In this document: piece by piece, positions 1 through 11,847 of the stretch
Numbering within the stretch: position 1 is the first letter of the stretch
Layout: every line of letters starts with the position of its first letter
Assembly: GCA_964016875.1 (NCBI GenBank)
Contig: OZ024724.1
Coordinates: 14,612,501 to 14,676,500, forward strand
Length of the DNA stretch: 64,000 nt
Source of the DNA: Fallopia convolvulus
Lineage: Eukaryota > Streptophyta > Magnoliopsida > Caryophyllales > Polygonaceae
Reading direction: 5' to 3'
The notes under the pieces: model-generated
What the model was told of the DNA's origin: nothing
Database searches by the model: none
What the model saw: the letters and a program-made list of their open reading frames with translations, nothing else
Program-made: the position numbers and the translations under genes

Positions 1-3
1 AAT

Positions 4-165
4 ATTACTCTAAAAAACTCCACATTTTTGCATAAAAACAACGTCCAATTTCACTGGGAGAAAAGTTTGCCAGAAAATTTTACTCTAAAACCCTCCACAT
101 TTGCATAAAAACAACGTCCAATTTCGCTGGGAGAAAAGTTTGCCAGAAAATGTTACTCTAAAACC
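4..165. repeat. Short tandem repeat, about 74-bp unit, about 2.2 copies
   Basis: The sequence starting TTACTCTAAAA recurs at about 5, 80 and 153, giving periods of 75 and 73 bp. Each unit contains CATAAAAACAACGTCCAATT followed by GGGAGAAAAGTTTGCCAGAA. The third copy is cut short after about 30 bp. Nothing suggests coding. The array may continue to the left of the window. Confidence 0.85.
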
Positions 166-1126
166 CCCGCATTTGCATGATCCAAGCCATCCAACCAAAA
201 GGCCTTCGACTCAGTGGCGGAGGCAGGTGGGGGCCCGGGGGGACGGTCGGGACTTCTCAGCCAGGCGCCAGAGGCACAAAACAAGTGAGAATTTGGATCT
301 TTCTCAATTGAGAAATAAGGACCACGGTTGACATAAAGACAGTAGGAAACAAAATTCAATTGAGAACAACAAGTTCAAACCGATCAATTTTGGTGACGAA
401 TTTGTAGACTTTGACGAGGGAGAGAAGATATGCCGGCAGTGAAGAAATCAGAACTCTTTCTCCCGAATTCGTCGTTCCATTCTGATTCTCTCTCACTCTG
501 GTTCCTTCCTAGCTTCCTAGGGCTGTTTATCAGTGGAATGAACTTGGGCCTGTTTAAAGACAGGCCCGCTAGACCAAAAAAACGAAGAAAAGGTATGGGG
601 TGGACGGACGGAGTGATGTAGAGAGAGACGGAGTGATGTAGAGAAAATAGTACGAGAGTGTGATGGAGGAACAAGACGAAGGTAGAAGGAGGGTTTTGTG
701 TGTTTTTTATTCCTCTCCCTCTGGTTGTGAGTGAATATGAAATTACCATTTTACCCTCCATTGTTATTTTTGAAATGTTGGGCTCCTCTGATTATCATTG
801 TATGACAGTCGGTACCGATATTAATGAAATTTGGTTACTCCAAATCCGGATCTAGTTGGATCGGATATTTTTAAACATAGCAGCTATGCAATACTCCACC
901 TTTTTAGTTTACAACTCTTTATTTTTTATTTATTATAAAATAAGCCCAAATTAAAATCTCTTTTAAAGAAGACTAGGGTTTCACAATTCCCCTCTCTTCA
1001 CTCAAAACTCTTTGAATCTCCATTCAAAATCCTCTTTTAACGTTCAAACTTCTCCTCGCTCACTCGCTAATTGATTTCGACCTTCGTCGGGCTTTTACGC
1101 GTTTCATCCTGCAGCCTTCGAACGAA
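166..1126. other. Stretch without a recognisable gene
   Basis: No domain or codon-like pattern is seen. A minus-strand open frame of 125 codons (384-761) has no recognisable family and low-complexity composition. A local 22-bp duplication (GACGGAGTGATGTAGAGA twice) lies at about 606-645. The rest is AT-rich unique-looking sequence. Confidence 0.5.
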
Positions 1127-1315
1127 GCACACAAATTTTTCGTGTGCATACAAATTTTGCACGTAACAATTTGATGTGCATTTCATATATGCACACAATC
1201 TTTCTGCGTGCACTGCTTCTTTGCACACAAACTTCCTGTGTGCACTGCTATTATACACACTTGCAAATTGCGTGCACAATTGTTTTGCACACAATCCGCG
1301 CACGTGCATAAACAA
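1127..1315. repeat. Cluster of short palindromes built on TGCACACA/TGTGTGCA
   Basis: Within about 190 bp the motifs GCACAC and GTGTGC alternate in opposite orientations. Examples are GCACAC at 1127-1132 pairing with GTGTGC at 1142-1147, and TGCACACA at 1222-1229 pairing perfectly with TGTGTGCA at 1237-1244 across a 7-nt spacer. Further imperfect copies run to the CGCACGTGCATAAAC at the end. The open frames across it are by-products of the repeat. Confidence 0.7.
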
Positions 1316-1585
1316 CTACGAAAATAAAAAAACGCTTATATGAATGGTGAACGTACCATGTAATTTCGATTACGTAACTCATATTCGGAGTTTCTTTCAT
1401 TGTTACTCGATATTCTTTAAACAATAAGAGTATGAAGAGATTTAGATTTGAATTAGAGTTGTGTACAATAGAGAATGAGAAGGGAAGGATGAAAAAAGTA
1501 AATTTGGACTGATTTTGTAATTTTAGAAAAATTAAAAGTTGCAAACTAATTTTAAGAATGCTGCATAATATGACCCTTTTTAAAA

Positions 1586-2010
1586 GGGAAATTCCGGTTG
1601 GTGCCCCTCAGTTTTGTACTTTTCCGAGTGGTGCCCACAAAAAAAAATTATTCCGCGTAATACCCCTCAGTTTTTAACATAGTTCGTTCCGTGCCCTTTA
1701 TTTCAATTTCTTCTCACTTGCCGTTAAGATTGCCATTGAAAAAAAGGGAAAATAAATATAAAACACAAAACAAAAAGGAAAATAACTAAAAATAAAACCA
1801 AACCTTTTACATTGTCGTCTTTTCCTTTGAACATAAATTGACAGAGAAAAGTGACAGAGCGAGCGCAGTGACAAAGGGCTCCGGTTAAGGGAAACGGAGG
1901 AGCGAAGGCTGAGTTCAAGTGGCGTTCAACGCAGGTTGGCACCAGGAAGATGGTGGTTGCAAACGTCATTCGTTGGGGGTAGACGGGCGCGACCCTAATT
2001 TCCAGGTATC
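1586..2010 (+). repeat. Left TIR of the 13.7-kb MULE
   Basis: This is the inverted counterpart of 14811-15249. The outer 250 bp (to about 1834) match closely, including GTGCCCCTCAGTTTTGTACT and the AT-rich tract ending near CTTTTACATTGTCG. The inner part is more diverged but still alignable through CCCTAATTTCCAGGTATC. The inner boundary resembles a splice donor (CAG then GTATC) in both TIRs. Confidence 0.75.
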
Positions 2011-2127
2011 AAACAAAAGACGATTTAGGGTTTTTTTGCAATTGATATGTTAATGGTTGAAGTTTGAGCGGTTTAGAGTATAATTCAATTGATTTCTACT
2101 CTCAATTTTCTAATATTGCTGATTTGG

Positions 2128-2915
2128 CTGATGAATCTCTTGTGTTTTTTGACTGGGCAGATCGGATTTTTCGAATTCTCCTTGGCTGACAGACACATAT
2201 GGGCTTGTCTTTGTTGGGGACTCTGGAAGGCAAGGAATTTTATGCTCTTTGCTGATGGAAAAGGGGATGTCAGTGAAATTATTCATCAATGTACTGCTTT
2301 GGCGGAAGAATACCAACAACACACTGGTAAATCTCCGCAAGGTTTGCTCAAGGTGACGTCTTGCACCAAATGGACGAGACCTTTACCAGGTTATGTTAAA
2401 ATAAATGTGGATGCTCGGTTAATGTGCAAGATTGTGGTATAGGTGTGATCGGGAGATCTGAGACTGGCGATGTCATCTTTGCAGAAGGTGTGATCGGGAA
2501 ATCCAAGACTGGCGATGTGATTGGGAGATCCGAGACTAAATGCATTGAGGTTGGTACAACTGTGGACATTGCGGAAGCTGAAGCAGCACTTTGGGGACTA
2601 CGCCTCAGGTTTGAACTAGGCCTGAATCATGTTGTTCTAGAATCAGACTCCCTGAAAGTGGTCCAACTGGCTGAGGAGGGTGATGTACCACCAAATCTAT
2701 TTGGCAGGGTTATGGCTTTGACGATTGAACAGAGTTTGATGTTTGAATGTAGCAAGTGGAGTCATTGCAGGAGAGAATCCAACAAGGTTGTTGACTGGCT
2801 TAGTATATGGTGGCCACATGAACCTTTCGTTGTGTCTTTTTCTAATGTTTATTTCCCTCTTGACTTTTATTGTAGGTCTTATGTATTAGCTTTTAAATCC
2901 TTTTCAATGTCCTAA
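2128..2915 (+). pseudogene. RNase H-like (RVT_3) fragment of LINE type, frameshifted
   Basis: Two overlapping plus-strand frames (2089-2442 and 2424-2915) together resemble the C-terminal part of plant L1-type LINE proteins and the related RVT_3 ribonuclease H family. WGLWKARN is followed by a PGYVKINVDA strand carrying the first catalytic Asp, then AEAEAALWGLRL with the Glu, VLESDSL with the next Asp, and NKVVDWLS with the last acidic residue in place of the usual NxxAD. The frames join by a shift near 2424-2442. A short GKSKTGDVIG/GRSETGDVI repeat inside is an internal duplication. It lies within the MULE, so it was either captured by it or inserted into it. Not expected to be functional as read. 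Confidence 0.65.
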
Positions 2916-3917
2916 ATTATGGTATTGATGTATTATCTATATATCCTTTGCATGGGGAAGTAGAGTTGATGTTTAGAGCTCGAATGTATTATGTACTTTG
3001 TAATGATATATAAGTTATAGAATTCATCTTCACATGTACTCTTAAGTTACATTTTACATTTCTTCTAGTGTTGTTCAAATGACATAAGATCTAAAAAATA
3101 AAAAGGAAAGAGAAGAGATGGAGAGATATATTGAGCAAAGAACATTGGTGGAAAACCAGCAGCATCACAAAAAGACGAACAAAAGGACGTGTACATTAAT
3201 TTGAACTAGTCAAATTCAAGTCAACAGTAAACATTAGATGCTTACAATCAGGCATCAATGCCTAAAACTCAAAAAATAAACTATTCTTTCTTTCATCTTG
3301 GCCTTGTTTTTCTAAACGATAATGCCAAATACATCTCCATAAAACATGATTCTCAAAGTAACATCACAAAAACACCAAAATAATGTCTAATATATCTACG
3401 ATGAAGCAGATCCCATAATATCTACAAATTTTGGCGTGTCAGAATTGCTCGTTCCCACATCTCTTTATTGAACAACCACTCCTTGTTCTCTATGCTCTCT
3501 CGAAGTGAGACCTCCCTTACATCTCTTATCATTATGCCCAAATGCCTTACAAGACAGAATTTATGCATGTTACAAATTACTATATGCATAAGAAAATTAA
3601 GCAATTCAAGATACAACTATTAATAAAATTTAACATTCAGGATACAACTATTGATAAAATTCTTGACATCAATTAAGCCATCATAAGAAAAATTCAGGTT
3701 AATGCTCTATTTCTGATTTTCATGCAGATTTTGGCCTTGTTAAAAACAGATCAAGGAAAGAAAATTCAGATTTTGGCCTTGTTAAAAACAAATCAAGTAA
3801 GAAAATTTGGCAATTCAGGGTACAAGTATTAATGCTCTATTAAGAAAATTCTTGACATCAGTTCAACGGCCATCATAAGAAATTTCAAGTTAATGCTCTA
3901 TTAAGAAATTTCGTAAA
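2916..3917. other. Non-coding MULE interior with local direct repeats
   Basis: AT-rich sequence with no convincing ORF. At 3655-3905 blocks recur: TTTTGGCCTTGTTAAAAACA appears twice about 46 bp apart, and TTCTTGACATCA followed by GTTAATGCTCTATT appears twice about 190 bp apart. Confidence 0.55.
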
Positions 3918-6469
3918 TGTAACACCCCGACTTCCGTCGAGGCGCTACTAGGGAATAGACCTTACAAGGTACTATTTATTAGGTTGACAACTACACTGTA
4001 GGACCTTACAACTCGGACACGACGAGAAAACATAATAAAACATCCAACCTTTATTTAGTAAAACTTAGAAAAATGTATCATGCATGAATCCCCGAAAATT
4101 ATAAATAATCAAATATGTCACAACCCCTACTGAACTGAACTATCAGAACCAAAAATAATAATAAACGAAACACGATACCAACTCTGTCTAACAAATATTA
4201 AAGCCAACATCCTAACTATTATAAATAACTAGTAAAAACCAAATCCCACTATGACACGCGCTCTTTACCGCTCCGGCCCGCCATCTTGCCTCGGTTCCTG
4301 CACGGCTCCCTGATTCATACCTAGAACTGAAAAATATTCCCCGAAGGGTCAGCGTCTAATCTACCAAGCTAGAAAGAATATGGAAACTGTAGAACGCTTT
4401 GAAATCATTTCTCTAAAGTCAGCATACAAATCCACAACCGCAATCATAACTCTAGAGGCCAATACCTAAATTAATTATGTCAGTCACAACAGTCACATAC
4501 GCATTTGCAATCACAGTCACACAACAATGCAATTCTTCCTTTGTCCACAATCCGTCTTCCAAGGCGCTCATCACCGCGCCGAGTGCAGAGGCAGGCCCTC
4601 CCACTCCACTTCCCAATCTCCCTTCTAACTCCGGGCTAAGCCTCCACTGGAGCGCTTGCCAAAAACACACAGATAATAATTTTCGTTTGAAGGGGTACGA
4701 TTTTCCCAGTCACACGGGTCAAAGTAGCCAACTCTTCCTCAACACCAGCTACAATGGGCCGTGTCGGAAACGGTACCAACACAGAGAAAACGTTCCAAAA
4801 TAATTTCCGATAAAACACATTTAAAATCATTAACTCACACAACACACAAGGAGTTCAAAACAATTTAAAAGGTATTCGGGACTAGTTCCCAAAACCCGCC
4901 CTACAATATCGATACGCAATCTAACAAGGGAGAAAAGAACCGAGCAAGTCGAAAAACGACTTACCTCGAATGGAGAATCCTCGGAAAGGCGAAACTACGA
5001 TCTCAAACGGAATGATTCCCTAAAGAATTATTAAGGAAAAGATTAACTTAAACACAAACCGATATGCCTAACTTTTATTAAGAAATTCTAATTAATAAAT
5101 ATTAGAGTATGCTAATTAACCCCTTATAATTTATACCCCACTTATCTAGCAACTTAGCCCACCAAATAAATAATTAAATGAACCCAGCCCAAGAATATAC
5201 TCTCTTGCCCATTATTCAAATTAACCGGCCCAACTCTTCAGCCCAAAGAATTAGCCCATCTAAAACCCTTCTCCCTTAATTCGGGCTAGCCCAATTCAAG
5301 GAGAAATCAGCCACAATTTTGGGCCCAACCCCCCGGCCCATCTCCCCCTCACTTATGTTTGACCGAGCAATGGAGAATTGACCAAATTGGAGCTTTGACC
5401 CCGCGGGCCCCCCATTCCCGTCTTCAACCTCTTCTTCTTCGCAGGAGAGCCAAGGCGGCCGGTGCCTCCGTTCGCTTCCTCCGTCGAGCTCGTGGTCCCG
5501 CCTGGCCACGCTCCCCCTCCCCCGTTTCATCTTCAACCTAGCGAGACACTTGTTCTTCGCCGCGCTCCACGCCTTCTTCAACCTCCCGCTAGTGCTCGAT
5601 CGGCTTTTACATCGCCGGCGTCTCTGCGGCCCGCGAACCGGATCCCCACCCCTTCCTTCTCCGACTGACAACTCACAGTCCGACTCCCCCTTGATTTCCG
5701 CGCTCGTAGCTCTTGCCCGGCGGTATCGGAGGGGGCGGAGACGAGCACTCCATCACCCCCTGTTTCCAGCCTCCGGCGTTTCCTCCATAACTCATATGCC
5801 CTCTCCCCCTGACCAACTCCGTCCCTTAATCCGACTCGTCCCTGTACCCCCGATTCTAACCTAACTAATTTTTGAGCCAAACAATACGATAAAAGCAGAG
5901 GAGAACTTACCGGTGATAGTCTTCGACGACGCGGTTGACGTCGGCCTCCCCTACTAGTGTCTAACCTGCAGGCGGTTCGAAAGAAGACCGGTCGGAACCA
6001 ATTGGGAACGAACGAAAGAAGGACGGATCGTACAGTCGCAGGAGAAGGTAAACGGAACGAAGACGACGACCTTACCGGACTCCCTCGTTGATAGCGTCTC
6101 GTCCACAAGTTCGAAATCGATGGCGTAGAGGGTTGATCCGGCGTTTTAAAAAGAATTGTTTTAGGCCAGCTATGAGTTGGTTAAAAGAAATCGATCGGGA
6201 TCAAGCGTCTATTTAAAAGATAGATCTTGAATAGATCTTGGGTTTTAGTTTAATAAGGATAGGTTTAAATTAGATAACTTAATATTAGATATAGCTGATA
6301 ACTAATTTGGTTAAAAAGGATAGATTTTGATTAGATAGTATTAGTGTTAGATTTAGCAAATCTGATTATTCAAACGGATTACTAAAACGGGTTAATTGCG
6401 GGTCAAAAACTCGCTATTAGTACCTCAAGAAAATCATTTTTCCTACCTAAAGCAAGATCGAATATTACA
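3918..6469 (-). repeat. 3' LTR of element 1
   Basis: Begins TGTAACACCCCGACTTCCG and ends CGAATATTACA. It has an AT-rich part and a CpG-rich part (about 5270-6110) whose minus-strand open frames of up to 176 codons recur in the other LTR; they match no known protein. Three strong splice-donor-like sites lie on the minus strand (4959-4964, 5905-5910, 6070-6075). Confidence 0.95.
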
Positions 6470-6485
6470 TACTACTCCCCTTAAG
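6470..6485 (-). promoter_or_regulatory. Polypurine tract of element 1
   Basis: Immediately inside the 3' LTR the plus strand reads TACTACTCCCCTTAAG, so the minus strand carries the purine-rich CTTAAGGGGAGTAGTA that primes plus-strand DNA synthesis. Confidence 0.7.
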
Positions 6486-6713
6486 AAAGTTTCGTCCCGA
6501 AACTTTTACGCGAAGGAAAAGATATTCGAGGTTTTCACAAACCTCTCCCCCTTAAAGAGGTTCGTCCTCGAACCAGAATTGATTGATAACGATAATCATA
6601 ACCAGTACTAGCCACCCAAAACATACAGCACGTCAATCAAGAATTAAACAGTCAAACAAACAAATCAAGCAACCAAGAATCACGAAGCAAACATCGAATC
6701 TCAAAACAACACA

Positions 6714-9700
6714 CTAATTACTAACCTTCTCCTCAAACGCCTCTACTAAACCCGGGTAGATCTCTGGATAGCTCTCACTCATTCTGGACTCCGTCTCCCA
6801 AGTGGCCTCCTCGACTCCCCGTCGAGACCACTGGATCAATACCAGAGGAATCTCCTTGTTCCGCAGCTTCTTCATTCGTCGATCTAAAATCTTCAGCGGT
6901 TGTTCCCGGAAAGTGTGATCTGGTTCTACCACCAAATCCTCATAATTCAGTCTGTGACTAGGATCTGGAACATACTGTCTCAGCTGAGAAACATGGAATA
7001 CAGGGTGTACTCCCTCCAAAGCAAGCGACAATGCTAGCTTGTAAGCCACCTCGCCTACTCTCTCCAGAATCTCAAACGGACCGATATATCGAGGACTCAG
7101 TTTCCCTTTCACTCCGAATCTTCTTACCCCGCGGGTAGGCGATACCCTCAACCAAACATGGGCTCCGACCTCAAACTCTAACGGCCTACGCCTCTTGTCT
7201 GCATAGGACTTCTGGCGACTCTGAGCAGCTAACATTCTCTCCCTGATTAAGGCCACTTTCCCGACCGTCTCCTCAATCATCTGTGGCCTCTCTCCTACTA
7301 CATCCGAGGGATCATCCCAACACAGCGGTGTCCTACACTTCCGACCATATAAAGCCTCATAAGGAGCCATCTGAATCGACGAATGCCAACTGTTATTATA
7401 GGCAAACTCTACCAAAGCCAAGTGATCCGACCACTGACCTCCCCAGTCTAAAACGCAGGACCTCAGCATGTCCTCTAAAGTCTGAATCGTCCTCTCTGTC
7501 TGACCGTCTGACTGTGGATGATAAGCAGTCGTGAAATGTAATCTCGTCCCCAATGCCTCATGCACTTGCTGCCAATATCTGGAAGTGAAACGCCCATCTC
7601 GATCCGACACAATCGTCTTAGGCATTCCATGCAGCCTAACTATCTGATTAATAAACACCTCCACTAACTTGCTCACTGGCCATGTCTCCCTGATAGGCAA
7701 AAAGCGAGCAGTCTTCGTCAGTCTATCCACCACCACCCAGATGGCATCATGGCCTCTGCTGAGTCTCAAACCGGTGACAAAATCCATGGAGATGTCCTCC
7801 CATTTCCATTCTGGAATAGGAAGTGACTGAAGCATTCCTCCAGGTCTCTGATGCTCTATCTTCACCTGCTGGCAGACCTGACATTTAGCGACAAATCTTG
7901 CTACATCCGGCTTCATGCCATCCCACCAATAAAACTGTCGCAAATCCTTGTACATCTTACTCGCCCCGGGGTGGATTGAGTAAGGTGTAGCATGAGCCTC
8001 TTGCAAAATCTTCTGCCTCAACTCTGGATCTCGAGGCACACAAATCCGACCACGTAAAAACAAAATACCATCTGCTCTCTCTGCAAAGTCGGGTGCCTCT
8101 CCACGGCTCAATCTCTGCCTCAAATCCTGAATCATCGGGCAATCTTCCTGCTTCTGTCTTACTTCTTCAAGTAAAGACGGCCGACATTCTAGGGTTTTTC
8201 AGACTACCCTGATAACGCTGAATTTGCACTTCGATTTCGTACCTCATCAGCTCTCTCTGTAACTCTGTCTGAGCCGTCAGATGAGCCAACATACTCTCCT
8301 GAGGCGTCTTTCTGCTAAGGGCATCAACGACTACATTCGCTTTCCCTGGGTGGTACAGAATCTCAAGGTCGTAATCTTTCAGTAACTCCAACCATCTCCT
8401 CTGTCGCATATTCAACTCCCTCTGAGTGAAGATATACTTGAGACTCTTGTGATCTGTCATCACTTTGCAGGTACTCCCATACAAGTAATGACGCCAGATC
8501 TTCAGAGCGTGTACCACAGCTGCCAACTCCAAATCATGAGTAGGATAATTCTGCTCGTTCGGCTTCAACTATCTAGAAGCATAAGCAATCACTCTGTCCC
8601 TCTGCATCAGCACACAACCCAGACCTATCTTAGAAGCATCACTGTAAATCACAAAATCCTCATTCCCCTGGGGAAGGGCTAATATAGGAGCCGAAGTCAA
8701 CCTCCTCTTCAGCTCGTCAAAACTCCGCTGACAAGCTTCATTCCACTCAAAACGAGTAGTCTTCTTTAGCAAATTGGTAAGTGGTTGGGCTATCCGAGAA
8801 AACCCTTCCACAAACCTCTTGTAATACCCTGCCAATCCTAGAAAACTCCGCACCTCCTTCACATTCTTCGGAGGTTCCCATGCCTTTACAACTTCAATCT
8901 TTGCAGGATCTACCATAACTCCCTGAGCAGATACGACATGCCCTAGAAAGGTAACTTCAGTCAACCGGAACTCACACTTGGACAGCTTAGCAAACAATCG
9001 ATGTTGCCTCAATACTCCCAACACCAACCTAAGATGCTCGGCGTGCTCCTCCTTACTCCGAGAGTAGATCAGAATGTCGTCGATGAATACTACTACAAAT
9101 CTGTCCAAGTAGTCTATAAACACCCGGTTCATCAACTCCATAAATACAGCGGGTGCATTCGTCAATCCGAACGGCATCACTACAAACTCATAATGTCCAT
9201 ACCTTGTTCGGAAAGCCGTCTTAGGTATATCTTCCTCCCGAATCCTCAGCTGGTGATAACCTGACCTCAAATCCACTTTGGAGAACACAGTAGCCCCCTG
9301 CAACTGATCCAACAAATCATCAATACGCGGCAGCGGATACTTGTTCTTGATGGTAACGCAATTCAACTCCCGATAATCGATACACAGACGGAGAGAACCA
9401 TCCTTCTTCTTCACAAACAGAACTGGAGCTCCCCATGGCGACGCACTCGGTCGTACGTAACCCTTCTCCAACAGCTCCTCCAATTGTGCCTTCAGCTCCT
9501 GCATCTCCATCGGGGCCATGCGATATGGGGCTCTCGAAATCGGCCTCGTTCCCGGCTCCAACTCAATTCCAAAATCCACCTCTCTCTGAGGAGGTAATCC
9601 TGGGAGTTCGTCAGGAAAAACGTCCTCGAACTCGCACACTACTGGTATATCCTGAATGTGCGGTTCCGCCTTGTCCCCCTGAAGGACATAACACCAATAT

Positions 9701-10317
9701 CCAATACATCCGTCATTGATCAACTTGGCGGCCTTCACCATACTAATCACCGATCTGGGCCCCTCCTGCTCTACCTCCTGACACACATGTCTGGTCCCAT
9801 CATCTGCGATTATTGTAACCGTACCTCTGTGTGTATCCAAAACCGCTCGATAACGCCTCATCCAGTCCATCCCCAGAATCACGTCATCATCCGACGACAA
9901 CTGCATTACTATAAAATCTGCATACCAATCTCTATTCCCTATTCTAATAGGGCACTGTAAAATCTCCTTATTCCCTCTTACTTTACTACCGTTAGGCAGT
10001 CCCACAACAAAAGATACCCCCTCAGTGCAAGTCAGTCCTAGTCTAGCCACGCAAGCAGAAGACATAAAAGAATGGGTAGCACCCGTATCAAACAGTATGT
10101 GAACAGGTCTAGACTGAATCCAAATCGTACCTGTAGCAGTCGGCGCGTGTAGGGCATCGACCCTCCTCATCTCAAACACTCGGGGCTGATTGCCCCCGGT
10201 GTTGCTAACTCTTGCGCCGCGTACTCTGCCCTGGCTCGGTGCCTGCTGAAACTGCTGAGGCTGACGACGAGGCATCTGATTCACCGTTCCCGGTGAAGAT
10301 CCCTGTGAAGGTGCCCC
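6714..10317 (-). pseudogene. pol: pol of element 1: protease, RT, RNase H, integrase, chromodomain
   Basis: The protease motif LFDTGATHSF lies near 10090. RT carries YPLPRIDDLLDQL, SKVDLRSGYHQ, MPFGLTNAP and the catalytic FIDDILIYS near 9080. RNase H has DASKIGLGC and TDHKSLKY. Integrase shows an H-H-C-C zinc region (HPGASKMYKDLR to CQVCQQ, about 7890-7990), then the D-D-E core (SMDFVTG, DRDGRF, QTERTIQTLED). A C-terminal chromodomain-like segment (LRNKEIPLVLIQW to WETES) ends near 6740. A TAG at 8569-8571 interrupts RNase H, and a shift of reading frame occurs between the RNase H end (stop at 8167) and the integrase start (8135). Otherwise long uninterrupted frames remain, consistent with recent insertion. 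Confidence 0.95.
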
Positions 10318-11598
10318 CACAGTACAATACTGCTGCAAATGGCCAGGCTTCCCACAACTGAAACAACTCCTGACTGGCTTCGGACACTGACTCTTCAAAT
10401 GAGCAGTACTTCCACAGTTGAAGCACTCTCTCTGCCCTCCAGTGGACTGATTCTGACGACGGTGGTCCTGACAACCCTATGGCTGAAACCCTGATTGTTG
10501 CGGCTGAGAAGAGCCGTGACGACTATCTCTCCTAGATTCTGCCGGGGCAGACAACTTCTGCCTCTTGCTTCCCGTGGTATGCACCTCCAGCTGACTCTGC
10601 CGGGTCGTGGCCATAGCATAAGCCAAAGCAGACTGTTGAACGGCTGTCAATGTCGTAAGTCGGAGACCAGACACATAAGCACGTAGATGCGGTTGCAACC
10701 TTTTTAGAAAGGTCGCAATCTTCAACTCCTCAGTTGGGGCAGCATTTGGCACCGCTGCCAACTCCTGCTGAAACTTCAGAATAGTCTCACATACTGTGAT
10801 ATTTTCGGGTCCAACATCCCGAAAAGCAGCCTCTCGTGCCGCCCTCACCACCAGAGGACAATACTGATCTCGAATCTGCCTCTCAAACTCCTCGAAAGTA
10901 ACCTCAGTCAGGTGGTCCCTACACAGCTCCCACCAGTCAAAAGCGCTCTCCTGTAGCAGACTCTGTACTAAAGACATCTTCCGCTCCTCCGGTGCCTTAA
11001 TAGAATCCAATGCAGATTTCACTCTCCTCAGCCACTGCTCTACGTCAAAACCCTGAGCTCCAGCAAAGTTCGGTACTCCAGTCTTCCTAAACTCTGCGAG
11101 CCACTTATCAGGTTGAGGCTCACGATACTGTCTCCTCGGTTCGACCACCTGATCAGCTATCACTGGTCCTCCAGAAGCTGGCGCTGCTCCCAGCTGGGCA
11201 GCCAAAATAGAATCTGGTCCAGGTGCCCTCCTCTCAGCTCCTTGTTGCCCCGCAACTGCGTTCAGATTCGGTGCAGCTCCCGCACCCATCAACGTCTGCA
11301 ATAACAGCTGAATCGCAGCAGTCACTTCTGGGGCCAATCCTACTGGTGGTACTCCTCCTCTCACCTGAGCCCCGTTTGCAGGGAGACCTCCTCCAGCGAC
11401 AGAGGCACTGTCCTCTCGATGAACAGCAGCAGCCACATCCTGACTCTCAGCAACCTCCTCCTGATGGTTATCCTGTTGTACCTCTGGCTCAGCATCTACA
11501 GGGGCCTCTCCTCTACCCCTGCCACGACCTCCTACTCGACCTCTACCGCGGCCTCTTCCGTTAGCTGCAGCAGCTCTAACTCTGGTTGGTGGGGCCAT
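10318..11598 (-). pseudogene. gag: gag of element 1
   Basis: Starts at ATG 11598 with a very Gly/Arg-rich stretch (RGRGRGRVGGRGRGRG), then the retrotransposon gag core containing WLAEFRKTGVPNFAG, DWWELCRD and a downstream helical region. One in-frame TAG at 10477-10479 separates it from two zinc knuckles of CX2CX4HX4C form (CFNCGSTAHLKSQC and CFSCGKPGHLQQYC, about 10320-10430). Gag assembles the virus-like particle and binds RNA. The frame runs on into the protease, so gag and pol were probably one polyprotein. Confidence 0.9.
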
Positions 11599-11830
11599 CT
11601 ATAATAGAAAGTCCCACAGTCAAAACTTAAACAATCTATTTTTCAACCTAATTCTTACTATTCTACGTGAGGTTCTTCGGCTGATGGGGCGGAGTCGCGA
11701 CGTGTCACCTACCCCCTATATGCAACATGTCTACCCCAGTAAAAACATTTGAAAACACCGACAGGTTTTGGTTTTAAGTTGGACCTCGGATACTCTTTGT
11801 TGGTCAGTTCCATGTGCCCTGTTGTCAACC

Positions 11831-11844
11831 TGGCTCTGATACCA
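11831..11844 (-). promoter_or_regulatory. Primer-binding site of element 1 (initiator Met tRNA)
   Basis: The minus strand reads TGGTATCAGAGCCA, complementary to the 3' end of initiator methionine tRNA, 3 nt inside the 5' LTR. This is the usual primer of plant Tekay-type and many other Ty3 elements. Confidence 0.9.
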
Positions 11845-11847
11845 ATT

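Noticed and set aside
384..761. 125-codon minus-strand ORF
   Set aside because: No family signature, low-complexity and overlaps a local duplication; nothing supports it as a gene.
4452..4845. Overlapping open frames of 69-108 codons in the element 1 LTR, repeated at 12382-12775
   Set aside because: They recur only because the two LTRs are near-identical, run on both strands, and match no protein family.
5276..6108. Minus-strand frames of 131 and 176 codons in a CpG-rich LTR block as host genes
   Set aside because: Arg/Ser/Pro-rich composition follows from GC content; no domain; the copy in the other LTR has comparable frames. Kept only as an LTR observation.
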